36,860 nucleotides of DNA. Source: Anoxybacillus flavithermus. Lineage in GTDB: Bacteria > Bacillota > Bacilli > Bacillales > Anoxybacillaceae. The stretch is from NCBI RefSeq assembly GCF_002742685.1, contig NZ_PEDM01000030.1, forward strand, positions 1-36,860, read 5' to 3'. This document shows positions 28,958 through 36,860 of this stretch, piece after piece. Positions within the stretch are counted from its first letter, which is position 1. Every line of letters starts with the position of its first letter. The notes beneath the pieces were generated by a model. That model had not been told where the DNA came from. It ran no database searches and was given only the letters and a program-made list of their open reading frames with translations. The position numbers and the translations under genes are program-made.

Positions 28958-30469
28958 TTAGTTATTTCGTTCTTGAATATGACGAATAAAACGATGAAAC
29001 GCTTCCTTTCCTTCTTCCGTTCGTTTAAATACACCTGCATGTTCAAGCACTTGTTCGAATCGCTTTCCCACTTCTTCTTTTAATAATTCATGGACATCAT
29101 TGATGACAGGGTTTCTTTCCATCATGTCCTGCACCCATTCCCAATGCTTCAATAATGCCGGTTCCCATTGTTCTTTCGGCGTTTTATTTGTCATATATAT
29201 CGCTACACTCTCTAATTCATCCGCTAATCGACTAGGCAATACCGCTAACCCCATGACTTCAATTAAACCGATATTTTCCTTTTTAATATGGTGCAATTCC
29301 TCATGCGGATGAAAAATGCCGTACGGATATTTCTCTGATGTGCGATTGTTTCTTAACACGATATCCATCTCGTATAATTCCTCGCGTCTACGAGCAATTG
29401 GTGTGACTGTATTATGCGGTACGCCATTTGTTTGCGCATATATACCTACTTTCGGATCGCTATACGTTTGCCATTCTTTATAGATGAAGTCACTCACTTC
29501 TAACACATCTTGTTTTGTTCCGCTTATACGTATCACCGACATCGGCCAACGAATGACGCTCATTTGTACATGCGGATAAGCTGGAAGTGTGAATAAAAAA
29601 TCAGCTGAAGCTTTTTCAATCGCAAATGTATATTGTCCACCTTGAAAATGATCGTGCGATAAAATCGATCCTCCTACAATAGGTAAATCTGCATTTGAAC
29701 CGATAAAGTAATGCGGAAATTGATCGACAAAATCAAGCAACCGTTCAAACGTTTTTCTTTCCATTTTCATCGGTACATGCTTATCGCGAAGCACGATGCA
29801 ATGTTCGTTGTAATAAACGTAAGGTGAATATTGAAAAAACCAACGTTCTCCACATAAATCAATTGGAATGATGCGATGGTTCGCTCGCGCAGGATGACGA
29901 ATTGTTCCTGCGTACCCTTCATTTTCGATGCATAACAAGCAAGCAGGATAATGCTGCTCTTTTGTCTCCTTCATGCGCGCAATATCGCGAGGATCTTTTT
30001 CGGGTTTCGATAAGTTGATTGTAATATCCATATCTCCGTATTTCGTACGCGCTTTCCATCGTCTATTTTTCATCACTCGGTCTACACGAATGTAATTGGA
30101 CGCTTGACTCAGTTCATAAAACCAAGTTGTTGCTTCTTGTTTATTGCGTTTGTATTTTTCATAAAATGTTTGAATAATCGTAGACGGACGCGCCACAAAA
30201 CAATTCATCATTTCTGTATCAAATAAATCACGTTCTGTCACTGTCTTTCCAGCAAATTGCCCATGCACTTCAGCCCAATGGATTATGCGTTGCAAAATGG
30301 AAACGAGTGGGCGATCCGAGGACGGTATCACATTAACTTGTTTCCATTCATCCAGCTTTAACAAAGCTAGCAGTCGATTGCGCGCATAAATGACATCTTC
30401 TTGTTCGATTAAACGATGATAAAGTGCATATTGAATAAGCGCTTCAATTTCTTCATAAATGTTTACCAT
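28958..30469 (-). CDS. galT: Galactose-1-phosphate uridylyltransferase (type 2)
   Basis: 503 residues, the long Firmicutes form. It transfers UMP between UDP-glucose and galactose-1-phosphate in the Leloir pathway. The segments GGSILSHDHFQGGQYTF and EHCIVLRDKHVPMKM are typical, with HDH in the active region. It opens MVNIYEEIEALIQYALYHRL and is separated from galE by three bases, so they are co-translated. Confidence 0.95.
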   Translation of the reverse strand: MVNIYEEIEALIQYALYHRLIEQEDVIYARNRLLALLKLDEWKQVNVIPSSDRPLVSILQRIIHWAEVHGQFAGKTVTERDLFDTEMMNCFVARPSTIIQTFYEKYKRNKQEATTWFYELSQASNYIRVDRVMKNRRWKARTKYGDMDITINLSKPEKDPRDIARMKETKEQHYPACLLCIENEGYAGTIRHPARANHRIIPIDLCGERWFFQYSPYVYYNEHCIVLRDKHVPMKMERKTFERLLDFVDQFPHYFIGSNADLPIVGGSILSHDHFQGGQYTFAIEKASADFLFTLPAYPHVQMSVIRWPMSVIRISGTKQDVLEVSDFIYKEWQTYSDPKVGIYAQTNGVPHNTVTPIARRREELYEMDIVLRNNRTSEKYPYGIFHPHEELHHIKKENIGLIEVMGLAVLPSRLADELESVAIYMTNKTPKEQWEPALLKHWEWVQDMMERNPVINDVHELLKEEVGKRFEQVLEHAGVFKRTEEGKEAFHRFIRHIQERNN

Positions 30470-30472
30470 CGC

Positions 30473-31459
30473 TTACACCTCTTCATATCCGTTCGGATTC
30501 GCTTCATGCCACTCCCATGCGGAAGCAACAATTTCCTCAATCGCTCTGTATCTCGGCTGCCAGCCGAGTTCGCGTTTTGCTTTTTCCGATGAAGCAACTA
30601 AGCGTGCAGGATCTCCAGGTCGTCTTGGTACAATTTTTGTAGGAATCGGATGTCCTGTGACGCGACGTGCTGCTTCCACAACTTCTTTGACAGAAAATCC
30701 GTTGCCATTTCCTAAATTGTATATGTCACTTTCTCCACCGTTTCTTAGTTTTTCTACCGCTAACATATGGGCATCTACTAAATCTAACACATGAATGTAG
30801 TCACGAATGCACGTACCGTCATGCGTATCGTAATCATCTCCAAAAATATGAATCTCTTTTCGTTTTCCTAACGGTACTTGTAAAATAAGTGGAATTAAAT
30901 GTGTCTCTGGCCGATGATCTTCACCAATTATCGTTCCGTACGCTCCAGCAACATTAAAATATCGTAAAGAAATGTAGCGAATCCCGTATGCGATGTTGAC
31001 CCACTTCATCATTTTTTCCATCGCTAGTTTTGTTTCACCATACGGACTTTCAGGATTTGTTTCATCTTCCTCTTGAATTGGAATTTGTTTTGGTTCTCCA
31101 TATACAGCAGCTGTTGAGGAAAAAACAATTTGTTTGACGCCATGTTCATTCATGACATCAAGTAACACTTCTGTTCCATAAACATTGTTGTTGTAATACG
31201 CTAATGGCGCTTTCACACTTTCACCGACAAGAGAGTTAGCTGCAAAATGAATTACTGTATTTATTTCATGCTTTTTAAATATGTCGCTTAAAAAGTGACG
31301 ATCACGAATATCTCCCTCGTAAAACAGCGCATCTGGGTGAACAGCTTTTCGATGTCCTGTTTGTAAATTATCGACAACAACGACTTGTTCTCCTTTTTCA
31401 ATGAAACGATACACCGCATGACTTCCAATGTAGCCTGCCCCACCACAAACAAGAATCAT
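30473..31459 (-). CDS. galE: UDP-glucose 4-epimerase
   Basis: 328 residues, the short-chain dehydrogenase fold. The NAD site is GGAGYIGSH at residues 6-14. The catalytic SST (124-126) and Y140-x3-K144 motif in [11 protein letters not shown] are intact. [16 protein letters not shown] near 235 and the Arg-rich [21 protein letters not shown] tail are typical. It overlaps galK by one base (TAATG). It supplies UDP-glucose from UDP-galactose for the next round of GalT. Confidence 0.96.
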   Translation of the reverse strand: MILVCGGAGYIGSHAVYRFIEKGEQVVVVDNLQTGHRKAVHPDALFYEGDIRDRHFLSDIFKKHEINTVIHFAANSLVGESVKAPLAYYNNNVYGTEVLLDVMNEHGVKQIVFSSTAAVYGEPKQIPIQEEDETNPESPYGETKLAMEKMMKWVNIAYGIRYISLRYFNVAGAYGTIIGEDHRPETHLIPLILQVPLGKRKEIHIFGDDYDTHDGTCIRDYIHVLDLVDAHMLAVEKLRNGGESDIYNLGNGNGFSVKEVVEAARRVTGHPIPTKIVPRRPGDPARLVASSEKAKRELGWQPRYRAIEEIVASAWEWHEANPNGYEEV

Positions 31460-32634
31460 TACAAGCCCTCTCCTTCTTTTGTAAGCTGTTTGGCCCCGTC
31501 ACCAATTTTCGCTACGTAAAAACTTGGTGCATACCCTATCTCCATTTCATACATTTTCCTAACTTCTTCGATAAACGACGGAATATGATCGTCTTTTACA
31601 ATATTTACTGTACAACCGCCAAACCCCGCTCCTGTCATGCGTGCCCCAATCGTCCCTTTATGTTTCCACGCTGCCTCCACGAGCGTATCTAACTCTTTTC
31701 CCGTCACTTCATAATCATCACGCAATGATTCATGTGATTTGCGCATGAATTGTCCAAACGTATGCAAATCTCCCTTTTGTAAAGCAGAGGCAGCTTGTTT
31801 CGTCCGTTCATTTTCCGAAACGACATGACGCACTCGTTTTTGTTCTATCGGTGACAAAACGTGCGCATATTGGTGAAACTGCTCGATCGTTAAATCACTA
31901 AGAGAGTGGATGCTTACATAGCGCTGTAATTTCGCAAGCGCCTGTTCACATGTCGCACGGCGCTCGTTATATGCTGAATCCGCTAACCCTCGCTTTTTAT
32001 TTGTGTTAGCAATCACAATCGAGCAATCTTCCAAAGAAAGTGGCAAATATTCGTATTGAAGCGTTTGGCAATCGAGTAGTAGCGCATGCCCTGCTTTCCC
32101 CATGCCGACCGCAAATTGATCCATAATCCCGCAGTTAACACCGATATATTCATTTTCGACTTTTTGACTAATTTTTACCAATCCCATCATCTCCATACGA
32201 AGTTGAAACAACTCGTTCAACATAACGGCGGTAGCGAGCTCGATAGAAGCAGAAGAAGATAGCCCTGCCCCGTTTGGAATGTTGCCATAGTATAAGACGT
32301 CAATCCCATTTTGTACATCTTTCGGCATAAGTGCTCGAATGATTCCTTTCGGATAATTCGCCCATCCATGGCGATCGTCATATGCAAGTTCGTCTTTTGT
32401 CACGGAGACAATTCCATCTTCATGGAAGTTTTTCGAATACAATCGAATAATCCCCTCATCATTTAATCGAGCAACTGCATACGTTCCGATATGCAATGAA
32501 CAAGGGAGCACATACCCTCCGTTATAATCAGTATGTTCACCGATTAAATTGACACGACCAGGGGCGAAGAAAGTGAAAGTCTCTCTCTCACCTTGACCGA
32601 ATAACTGAATAAAATCACGTACTAACTCATTCAT
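31459..32634 (-). CDS. galK: Galactokinase
   Basis: 391 residues, a GHMP kinase that phosphorylates alpha-D-galactose. Marks are the galactokinase signature [20 protein letters not shown] near residue 25, the ATP loop [13 protein letters not shown] near 120, the catalytic Asp region [12 protein letters not shown], and the C-terminal [14 protein letters not shown]. The start overlaps the alpha-galactosidase end by eight bases and has AGAGGAG upstream. It follows the GH36 gene, so galactose released from melibiose or raffinose type sugars is phosphorylated at once. Confidence 0.96.
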   Translation of the reverse strand: MNELVRDFIQLFGQGERETFTFFAPGRVNLIGEHTDYNGGYVLPCSLHIGTYAVARLNDEGIIRLYSKNFHEDGIVSVTKDELAYDDRHGWANYPKGIIRALMPKDVQNGIDVLYYGNIPNGAGLSSSASIELATAVMLNELFQLRMEMMGLVKISQKVENEYIGVNCGIMDQFAVGMGKAGHALLLDCQTLQYEYLPLSLEDCSIVIANTNKKRGLADSAYNERRATCEQALAKLQRYVSIHSLSDLTIEQFHQYAHVLSPIEQKRVRHVVSENERTKQAASALQKGDLHTFGQFMRKSHESLRDDYEVTGKELDTLVEAAWKHKGTIGARMTGAGFGGCTVNIVKDDHIPSFIEEVRKMYEMEIGYAPSFYVAKIGDGAKQLTKEGEGL

Positions 32635-34888
32635 TTGATTTCTCCTCCTCTACTGCCTTTAACACCACCAAACAAGATACATAATCCCCCATCATTCTCG
32701 TCTCCTTCGTCTTTATCGTTCCCATATAAAACGGTGGGAGGAAGAGACCGATATGCATCAGCTCATCACCATAAATGATTTGTGTTTTCCCTTCCATCAT
32801 CACTTCGTACTTGCACTCTGCATCCAATCCTTTTAAGTATATCCTCATGAATGAAGGGTTTGGTTTTGCGACAAAACGGTAAAATGCAACGATAGCTTCT
32901 CTTTTGTCTTCGGAAACAACCATCCATGCTGCATCCGTTCCTTCAAACGGGCTCATTAAACGATAAAACGTGCCATACTGCAAAAGCGTGCGATATTTTT
33001 TAAAAAAGGAAATTTGTTTTTTCACTTGTTGCTTCTCTTGCTCACTTAATGCTGCAGGATCTAATTCGTAACCAAACGCTCCAAACATAGCCACATGCCA
33101 TCTTGTCTTTAAAGGCGTCACTCGTCCGGTTTGATGGTTAGGTACAGCGGATACATGTGCACCTATGGAACTAATTGGGTAAACGAGCGTCGTTCCATAT
33201 TGAATTTTGACGCGTTCGAATGCATCTGTATTATCACTTGCCCAACTTTGCGGCATATAGTAAAGCATACCGGGATCAAAACGATTTCCGCCGCTAGCAC
33301 AAGATTCAAATAAGACATATGGAAATTTATTTGTAAGTCGCTCGAGCAATTCATATAGTCCGAGAATATAACGATGGGCAACTTCTCCTTGTCTACTTGC
33401 TTCGAGTGAAGAAGAACCAATTTCCGTCATGTTTCGATTCATATCCCACTTCACATATGTGATATTAGCACTTTCCAACAAATTACAAATCGTATGATAC
33501 AAATAATCTCTAACATCTCGTCTTGTTAAATCAAGAATGTACTGATTTCTTCCATGTGAAATTGTTGAACAATTCGGAGCCTTTAACACCCAATCTGGAT
33601 GGCGCTCATATAATCTACTTTTTTCACATATCATTTCTGGCTCTATCCAAATACCAAACTCTAGACCTTTTTCATTTATTCTTTTAACAAGCTCCGATAA
33701 CCCATTTGGAATTTTATTCAGATCTACAGTCCAATCCCCTAGTGATGTCGTATCATCATTTCTTCCTTCAAACCACCCATCGTCTAAAACAAACAATTCA
33801 ACCCCTAACTCCTTCGCTGACTCAGCAATGGTTAATAGTTTTTCTTCATGAAATTGAAAATACGTTGCTTCCCAGTTGTTAATTAAAATAGGGCGCGGAC
33901 GATGGCGCCAAGGTCCTCGCACAAGATGAGAAGCATATAAACGATGATACGTTTGGCTCATTCCGTTTAATCCAGCAGGTGAATATACCATAACGACTTC
34001 AGGCGTTTGAAACGATTCATTTGGATGCAAAATCCATCGAAAATCAAACGGATTTATGCCAATAAAAGCGCGTGCAACATCATAATGATCAACCTCAACT
34101 CCTGCGATAAAGTTTCCGCTATATACAAGACTAAAGCCATATACATCTCCAGTATGTTCTGTTGCTTCGATACATTTTAGAGCAAAAAAAGGATTATGCT
34201 GTGAACTACTTGTGCCACGTTTGCTATCAATAAACTGAACTCCTTTTTTCAACGCTCGCGATGTGACATGACGCTCACGAATCCACGCTCCATCTAAATG
34301 AATCATCTCAAATTGAGCATCTGGATAATCAACAACGGCACTTAATATCCTTTCAATAGCGATCGGATGTTGCCCATCATTTGTTAAACGAACGCTTCGA
34401 GTAATCACACTTTCATGTTCAAAGACACTATATTGTAGCTGTAACTGTACGCGTGATGCTTCGTCATATAACGTAATCATAAGCGTCGTTGCATCATTCC
34501 CATCATCTACGTATGTTGCAGGAAGACGGTCAAGCTTCGGTTTTCCTTTTATTACTTTGTATGATTGAAAAACAAAGCGGGTAATACGACTTCCATTTTC
34601 ATGCCATATATGAAATGCTGGTTCACGAAAATCTGTCGTCCCGTATGATGGATATTCTTGTTTAATCACCTCAAGGGAAAACGTTTGATCTCCTTTATAC
34701 AAAAATGTTGCATTGCCAATTGGCTCATTTGGCAATTGAAATAGATGAGAAAAGTTTTCACGATGATTGACTTTTTTTCCATAATACAAATGACCAAGTT
34801 GGCCGTTTTTTAACACACAAAAAATATAACTGCTCTCCTTCGTTTGGAGATGAAACTGTCGTAGCGACTCATTAATAAAGATAGGCAT
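32627..34888 (-). CDS. GH36 alpha-galactosidase
   Basis: 753 residues without a signal peptide, so cytoplasmic. An N-terminal beta-supersandwich is followed by the (beta/alpha)8 barrel. The nucleophile is Asp482 in TYVKWDMNR, and the acid/base is Asp552 in SWASDNTDAFE. The flanking segments FVLDDGWFEGRNDDTTSLGDW, IEPEMICEKSRLY and ESCASGGNRFDPGMLYY are typical of the Geobacillus AgaN/AgaA type. It would cleave melibiose, raffinose and stachyose. It lies one base after the second permease gene, showing that import and hydrolysis are co-expressed. Confidence 0.95.
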   Translation of the reverse strand: MPIFINESLRQFHLQTKESSYIFCVLKNGQLGHLYYGKKVNHRENFSHLFQLPNEPIGNATFLYKGDQTFSLEVIKQEYPSYGTTDFREPAFHIWHENGSRITRFVFQSYKVIKGKPKLDRLPATYVDDGNDATTLMITLYDEASRVQLQLQYSVFEHESVITRSVRLTNDGQHPIAIERILSAVVDYPDAQFEMIHLDGAWIRERHVTSRALKKGVQFIDSKRGTSSSQHNPFFALKCIEATEHTGDVYGFSLVYSGNFIAGVEVDHYDVARAFIGINPFDFRWILHPNESFQTPEVVMVYSPAGLNGMSQTYHRLYASHLVRGPWRHRPRPILINNWEATYFQFHEEKLLTIAESAKELGVELFVLDDGWFEGRNDDTTSLGDWTVDLNKIPNGLSELVKRINEKGLEFGIWIEPEMICEKSRLYERHPDWVLKAPNCSTISHGRNQYILDLTRRDVRDYLYHTICNLLESANITYVKWDMNRNMTEIGSSSLEASRQGEVAHRYILGLYELLERLTNKFPYVLFESCASGGNRFDPGMLYYMPQSWASDNTDAFERVKIQYGTTLVYPISSIGAHVSAVPNHQTGRVTPLKTRWHVAMFGAFGYELDPAALSEQEKQQVKKQISFFKKYRTLLQYGTFYRLMSPFEGTDAAWMVVSEDKREAIVAFYRFVAKPNPSFMRIYLKGLDAECKYEVMMEGKTQIIYGDELMHIGLFLPPFYMGTIKTKETRMMGDYVSCLVVLKAVEEEKSNE

Positions 34889-34889
34889 T

Positions 34890-35696
34890 TTACTTCACCG
34901 CGCTTCCTAACATACCCGAAATAAAGTGTCTTTGTAATGATAAAAAGAAAACAATGATTGGGACAGTAGCTAACGTTACCCCTGCCATCACTTGCCCGTA
35001 ATCGATACGTGATAAACCAAATAAACTAGAAAGTGCAACAGGGAACGTGTACATATCGGTTGACGACACAGCAATTAAAGGCCATAAAAAGCTATTCCAT
35101 TGATACATGAATAGAAAAATGGCGGTCGCTGCGAGTGCTGGTTTCATGGACGGCAATACGATACGAAAGAAAATGCGCCACTCTCCCGCCCCATCTATTC
35201 TTGCAGCTTCAATAAGAGCATTGGGGAACGCTAACATATTTTGTCTCATTAAAAAAATAGCAAATGGATATGCTAAATTCGGTAAAATGAGTGCTTTATA
35301 CGTATTTAGCCATCCGAATGCAGCCATCATTTTAAATAACGGAATAACCGTTGCGTGATATGGAATCATCATCGACAATAGGAAAATAGCAAAAATCGTG
35401 TCTCTACCTTTAAATTCAAATTTCGCAAATGCATATGCAGCCATCGTGCAAATAAGTAAACTAAAAATCGTATACGTAAGAGAAACGAACAACGAGTTAA
35501 ACAACACTCGACCAATTCCGATAGATTCATTCAAATTTGTCACATTTTCAATGAGTTTTGTCCCCGGAACAAATGAAAGCTGCTTCGAAAAAAGCTTTCC
35601 ACTCTCATTTGTGGCACCGATAAACGCCCAATAAAATGGAAATAGCGAAATGAGCGCCCCAATAGTCAATGTAATATATAAACTCATTTTTTTCAT
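34890..35696 (-). CDS. ABC sugar permease (MsmG/LacG-like)
   Basis: 268 residues with six hydrophobic helices. The cytoplasmic EAA loop that docks the ATPase is EAARIDGAGEWRIFFRIVLP near residue 170, and it ends QRHFISGMLGSAVK, the usual CUT1 family tail. It pairs with the upstream permease, overlapping its stop by four bases. It probably imports galactosides such as raffinose or melibiose, inferred from the next gene. Confidence 0.93.
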   Translation of the reverse strand: MKKMSLYITLTIGALISLFPFYWAFIGATNESGKLFSKQLSFVPGTKLIENVTNLNESIGIGRVLFNSLFVSLTYTIFSLLICTMAAYAFAKFEFKGRDTIFAIFLLSMMIPYHATVIPLFKMMAAFGWLNTYKALILPNLAYPFAIFLMRQNMLAFPNALIEAARIDGAGEWRIFFRIVLPSMKPALAATAIFLFMYQWNSFLWPLIAVSSTDMYTFPVALSSLFGLSRIDYGQVMAGVTLATVPIIVFFLSLQRHFISGMLGSAVK

Positions 35697-36559
35697 CGCT
35701 CATCCCCCGATACTTTAAACTGAATAAAGCTTAAAATAGCAATTAAAACGACAATAACGTACGCAATGGTTGAGGCATATCCAAAGTCAAAATAACGAAA
35801 TCCTGTTTGGTACAAATACATTCCAATCGTTAACGTTTCATCGCTTGGCCCCCCTTTTGTAAGCGTATACGGTTCATCAAACAATTGAAGTGTTCCAATT
35901 GTTGATAAAATAGCTGTAAATAAAATGACCGGTTTTAACTGAGGAATAGTAATTGAAAAAAATTGCCTTACTTTACTTGCCCCATCTATACTTGCTGCTT
36001 CGTATAAATCTTCCGAAATATTTTGCAAAGCTGCTAAATAAATGACCATATTATATCCGACCCAACGCCATGTCATGGCTAAAATAAGGGATACTTTCGC
36101 CCAGAATGGGTGAGATAGCCATGGGATCGAGCCAATTCCGATCCATTCTAGCAGTTGATTCATTAGCCCATCGTTCATTAACATAATTGAAAAAATGATT
36201 GAATACGCTACAAGCGATGTAACAGCTGGTAGAAAAAAAGATACACGAAACATCGCTTTCCATTTTAAAAGTGAAGAGTGAAGAAGGACGGCTAAAATAA
36301 GCGCTAAAAAAAGCATCATCGGAACTTGAACCGCTAAAATAATAAAGGTGTTTTTTAATGCTTTTAAAAAAATAGCATCATTAAATAAACGCTTATAGTT
36401 TTCTAAACCGTTAAATGTCATCTCCCCACCGACACTTGTCTGAAAACTCATAACGAGAGAGTAACCGATCGGATAAAGCATAAAAATTGAAAACAAAATT
36501 ACAGAAGGAGCAATGAAAATGTACGGCACAATTTTCTTTTTCCATACATGTTTTTTCAT
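35693..36559 (-). CDS. ABC sugar permease (MsmF/LacF-like)
   Basis: 288 residues from the ATG at 36559, which has GAGGGG nine bases upstream. Upstream in-frame starts at 36589, 36607 and a TTG at 36619 are possible and add a hydrophilic tail of up to 20 residues. Six helices, with the EAA loop YEAASIDGASKVRQFFSITIP near residue 185, and the CUT1 mark DEPYTLTKGGPSDETLT. It is the first gene of the operon as seen here. A solute-binding protein normally precedes it but is absent, and no msmK-type ATPase lies in the cluster. Confidence 0.92.
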   Translation of the reverse strand: MKKHVWKKKIVPYIFIAPSVILFSIFMLYPIGYSLVMSFQTSVGGEMTFNGLENYKRLFNDAIFLKALKNTFIILAVQVPMMLFLALILAVLLHSSLLKWKAMFRVSFFLPAVTSLVAYSIIFSIMLMNDGLMNQLLEWIGIGSIPWLSHPFWAKVSLILAMTWRWVGYNMVIYLAALQNISEDLYEAASIDGASKVRQFFSITIPQLKPVILFTAILSTIGTLQLFDEPYTLTKGGPSDETLTIGMYLYQTGFRYFDFGYASTIAYVIVVLIAILSFIQFKVSGDER

Positions 36560-36655
36560 TTTTGTGTGCCCCTCGACTTTAGGTGTCATCGAGTTTACTT
36601 CCACCATTTTTGTACTCAAACTCCCTCTTCCTTTCCTTATTCACTTTTAAGTAGA

Positions 36656-36691
36656 AATGAGAGATTTAGCTATATCACTAAATCTCTCATT
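36656..36691. repeat. Perfect 14-bp hairpin upstream of the first permease gene
   Basis: AATGAGAGATTTAG (36656-36669) and its exact complement (36678-36691) flank an eight-base loop. A CATTTTT run follows on the plus strand; none follows on the minus strand. It could be a terminator, an operator, or the stem-loop that often lies between a binding-protein gene and its permease gene and stabilises the mRNA. Confidence 0.7.
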
Positions 36692-36743
36692 CATTTTTCA
36701 ATATATCCGTATTTTAATAAGTGTTCATTTCTCGTTTGTAACT

Positions 36744-36779
36744 ATTCAGCCACATCATAAAGTGAGCTGAATATTTTTT
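36744..36779 (+). terminator. Terminator-like hairpin on the plus strand
   Basis: ATTCAGC (36744-36750) and GCTGAAT (36766-36772), with extra CAC/GTG pairing, followed by ATTTTTT. No plus-strand gene ends before it. It could be a leader attenuator for the gene starting at 36829 or a remnant of a lost neighbour. The 36560-36828 gap holds this hairpin, the 14-bp hairpin and a small inverted repeat, but no gene that I can support. Confidence 0.5.
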
Positions 36780-36828
36780 GCTTTTCCTGTCTATGATGTG
36801 AATATTGATAGACAAGGAGGTGAATCGC

Positions 36829-36860
36829 ATGTTGACGGTACAACAAGCTGTATTTACAGT
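36829..36860 (+). CDS. Start of an unidentified plus-strand gene (partial)
   Basis: ATG at 36829 preceded by AAGGAGGTG with good spacing; the visible residues are MLTVQQAVFT. This is too short to name the gene. It is divergent from the galactoside operon. An inverted repeat TGTCTAT (36788-36794) ... ATAGACA (36808-36814) just upstream could be an operator. Confidence 0.7.
   Translation, partial: MLTVQQAVFT

Noticed and set aside
33131-33420. Antisense and alternate-frame stretches inside the GH36 gene
   Set aside because: They are shadows of the strongly supported alpha-galactosidase frame.

Overview
The window reads as chromosomal DNA of a moderately GC, spore-forming, thermophilic-type Bacillaceae, most likely Anoxybacillus or a close Geobacillus relative. 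This is an inference. It rests on the block pheS-pheT ... zapA-yshB-polX-mutS2-yshE-lcfA-fadR-fadB-etfB-etfA-trxA in the Bacillus order, a sporulation gene (sspI), a T-box leader, AGGGGG-type ribosome binding sites with GTG/TTG starts, and a thermophile-style galactoside operon. Nearly all genes lie on the minus strand, so the natural reading direction is from right to left.

Layout. 1-53: the 5' end of a group IIC intron (minus strand), sitting just behind a terminator hairpin. 93-1383: a lipoprotein gene under a Fur box. 1432-6837: thioredoxin, then the fatty-acid degradation set (etfA, etfB, fadB, fadR, lcfA), with a FadR operator and sigma-A promoter in front of fadR. 6936-12382: a DNA repair and cell division block (27-aa membrane microprotein, yshE, mutS2, polX, yshB, zapA). 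12479-13345: a two-gene nucleotidyltransferase module bracketed by two near-identical terminators. 13343-16952: a MarR regulator and a large MMPL exporter with a palindromic operator. About 17036-19400: an AT-rich accessory patch with a transposase remnant, small membrane proteins, a secreted protein and a nonsense-broken secreted EF-hand-type protein. It occupies the place where Bacillus subtilis carries rnhC, and no rnhC is visible. 19415-23256: pheT and pheS behind a Phe T-box. 23265-24831: ysgA (rRNA methyltransferase), msrA and, on the plus strand, sspI. 24847-36559: a nine-gene galactoside operon (two ABC permeases, GH36 alpha-galactosidase, galK, galE, galT, GH42 beta-galactosidase, LacI regulator, galM). 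36829-36860: the first codons of a plus-strand gene.

How the genes work together. LcfA activates fatty acids, FadB hydrates enoyl-CoA, EtfAB takes electrons from acyl-CoA dehydrogenase, and FadR represses the set until acyl-CoA is present. In the galactoside operon the permeases import an alpha- or beta-galactoside. GH36 and GH42 release galactose in the cytoplasm, and GalM, GalK, GalT and GalE carry it through the Leloir pathway. The importer lacks a visible solute-binding protein and ATPase.

The most interesting points are the Fur-controlled lipoprotein of unknown function, the terminator-flanked nucleotidyltransferase pair (a toxin-antitoxin candidate), the microprotein behind yshE, and the accessory patch with decaying genes.
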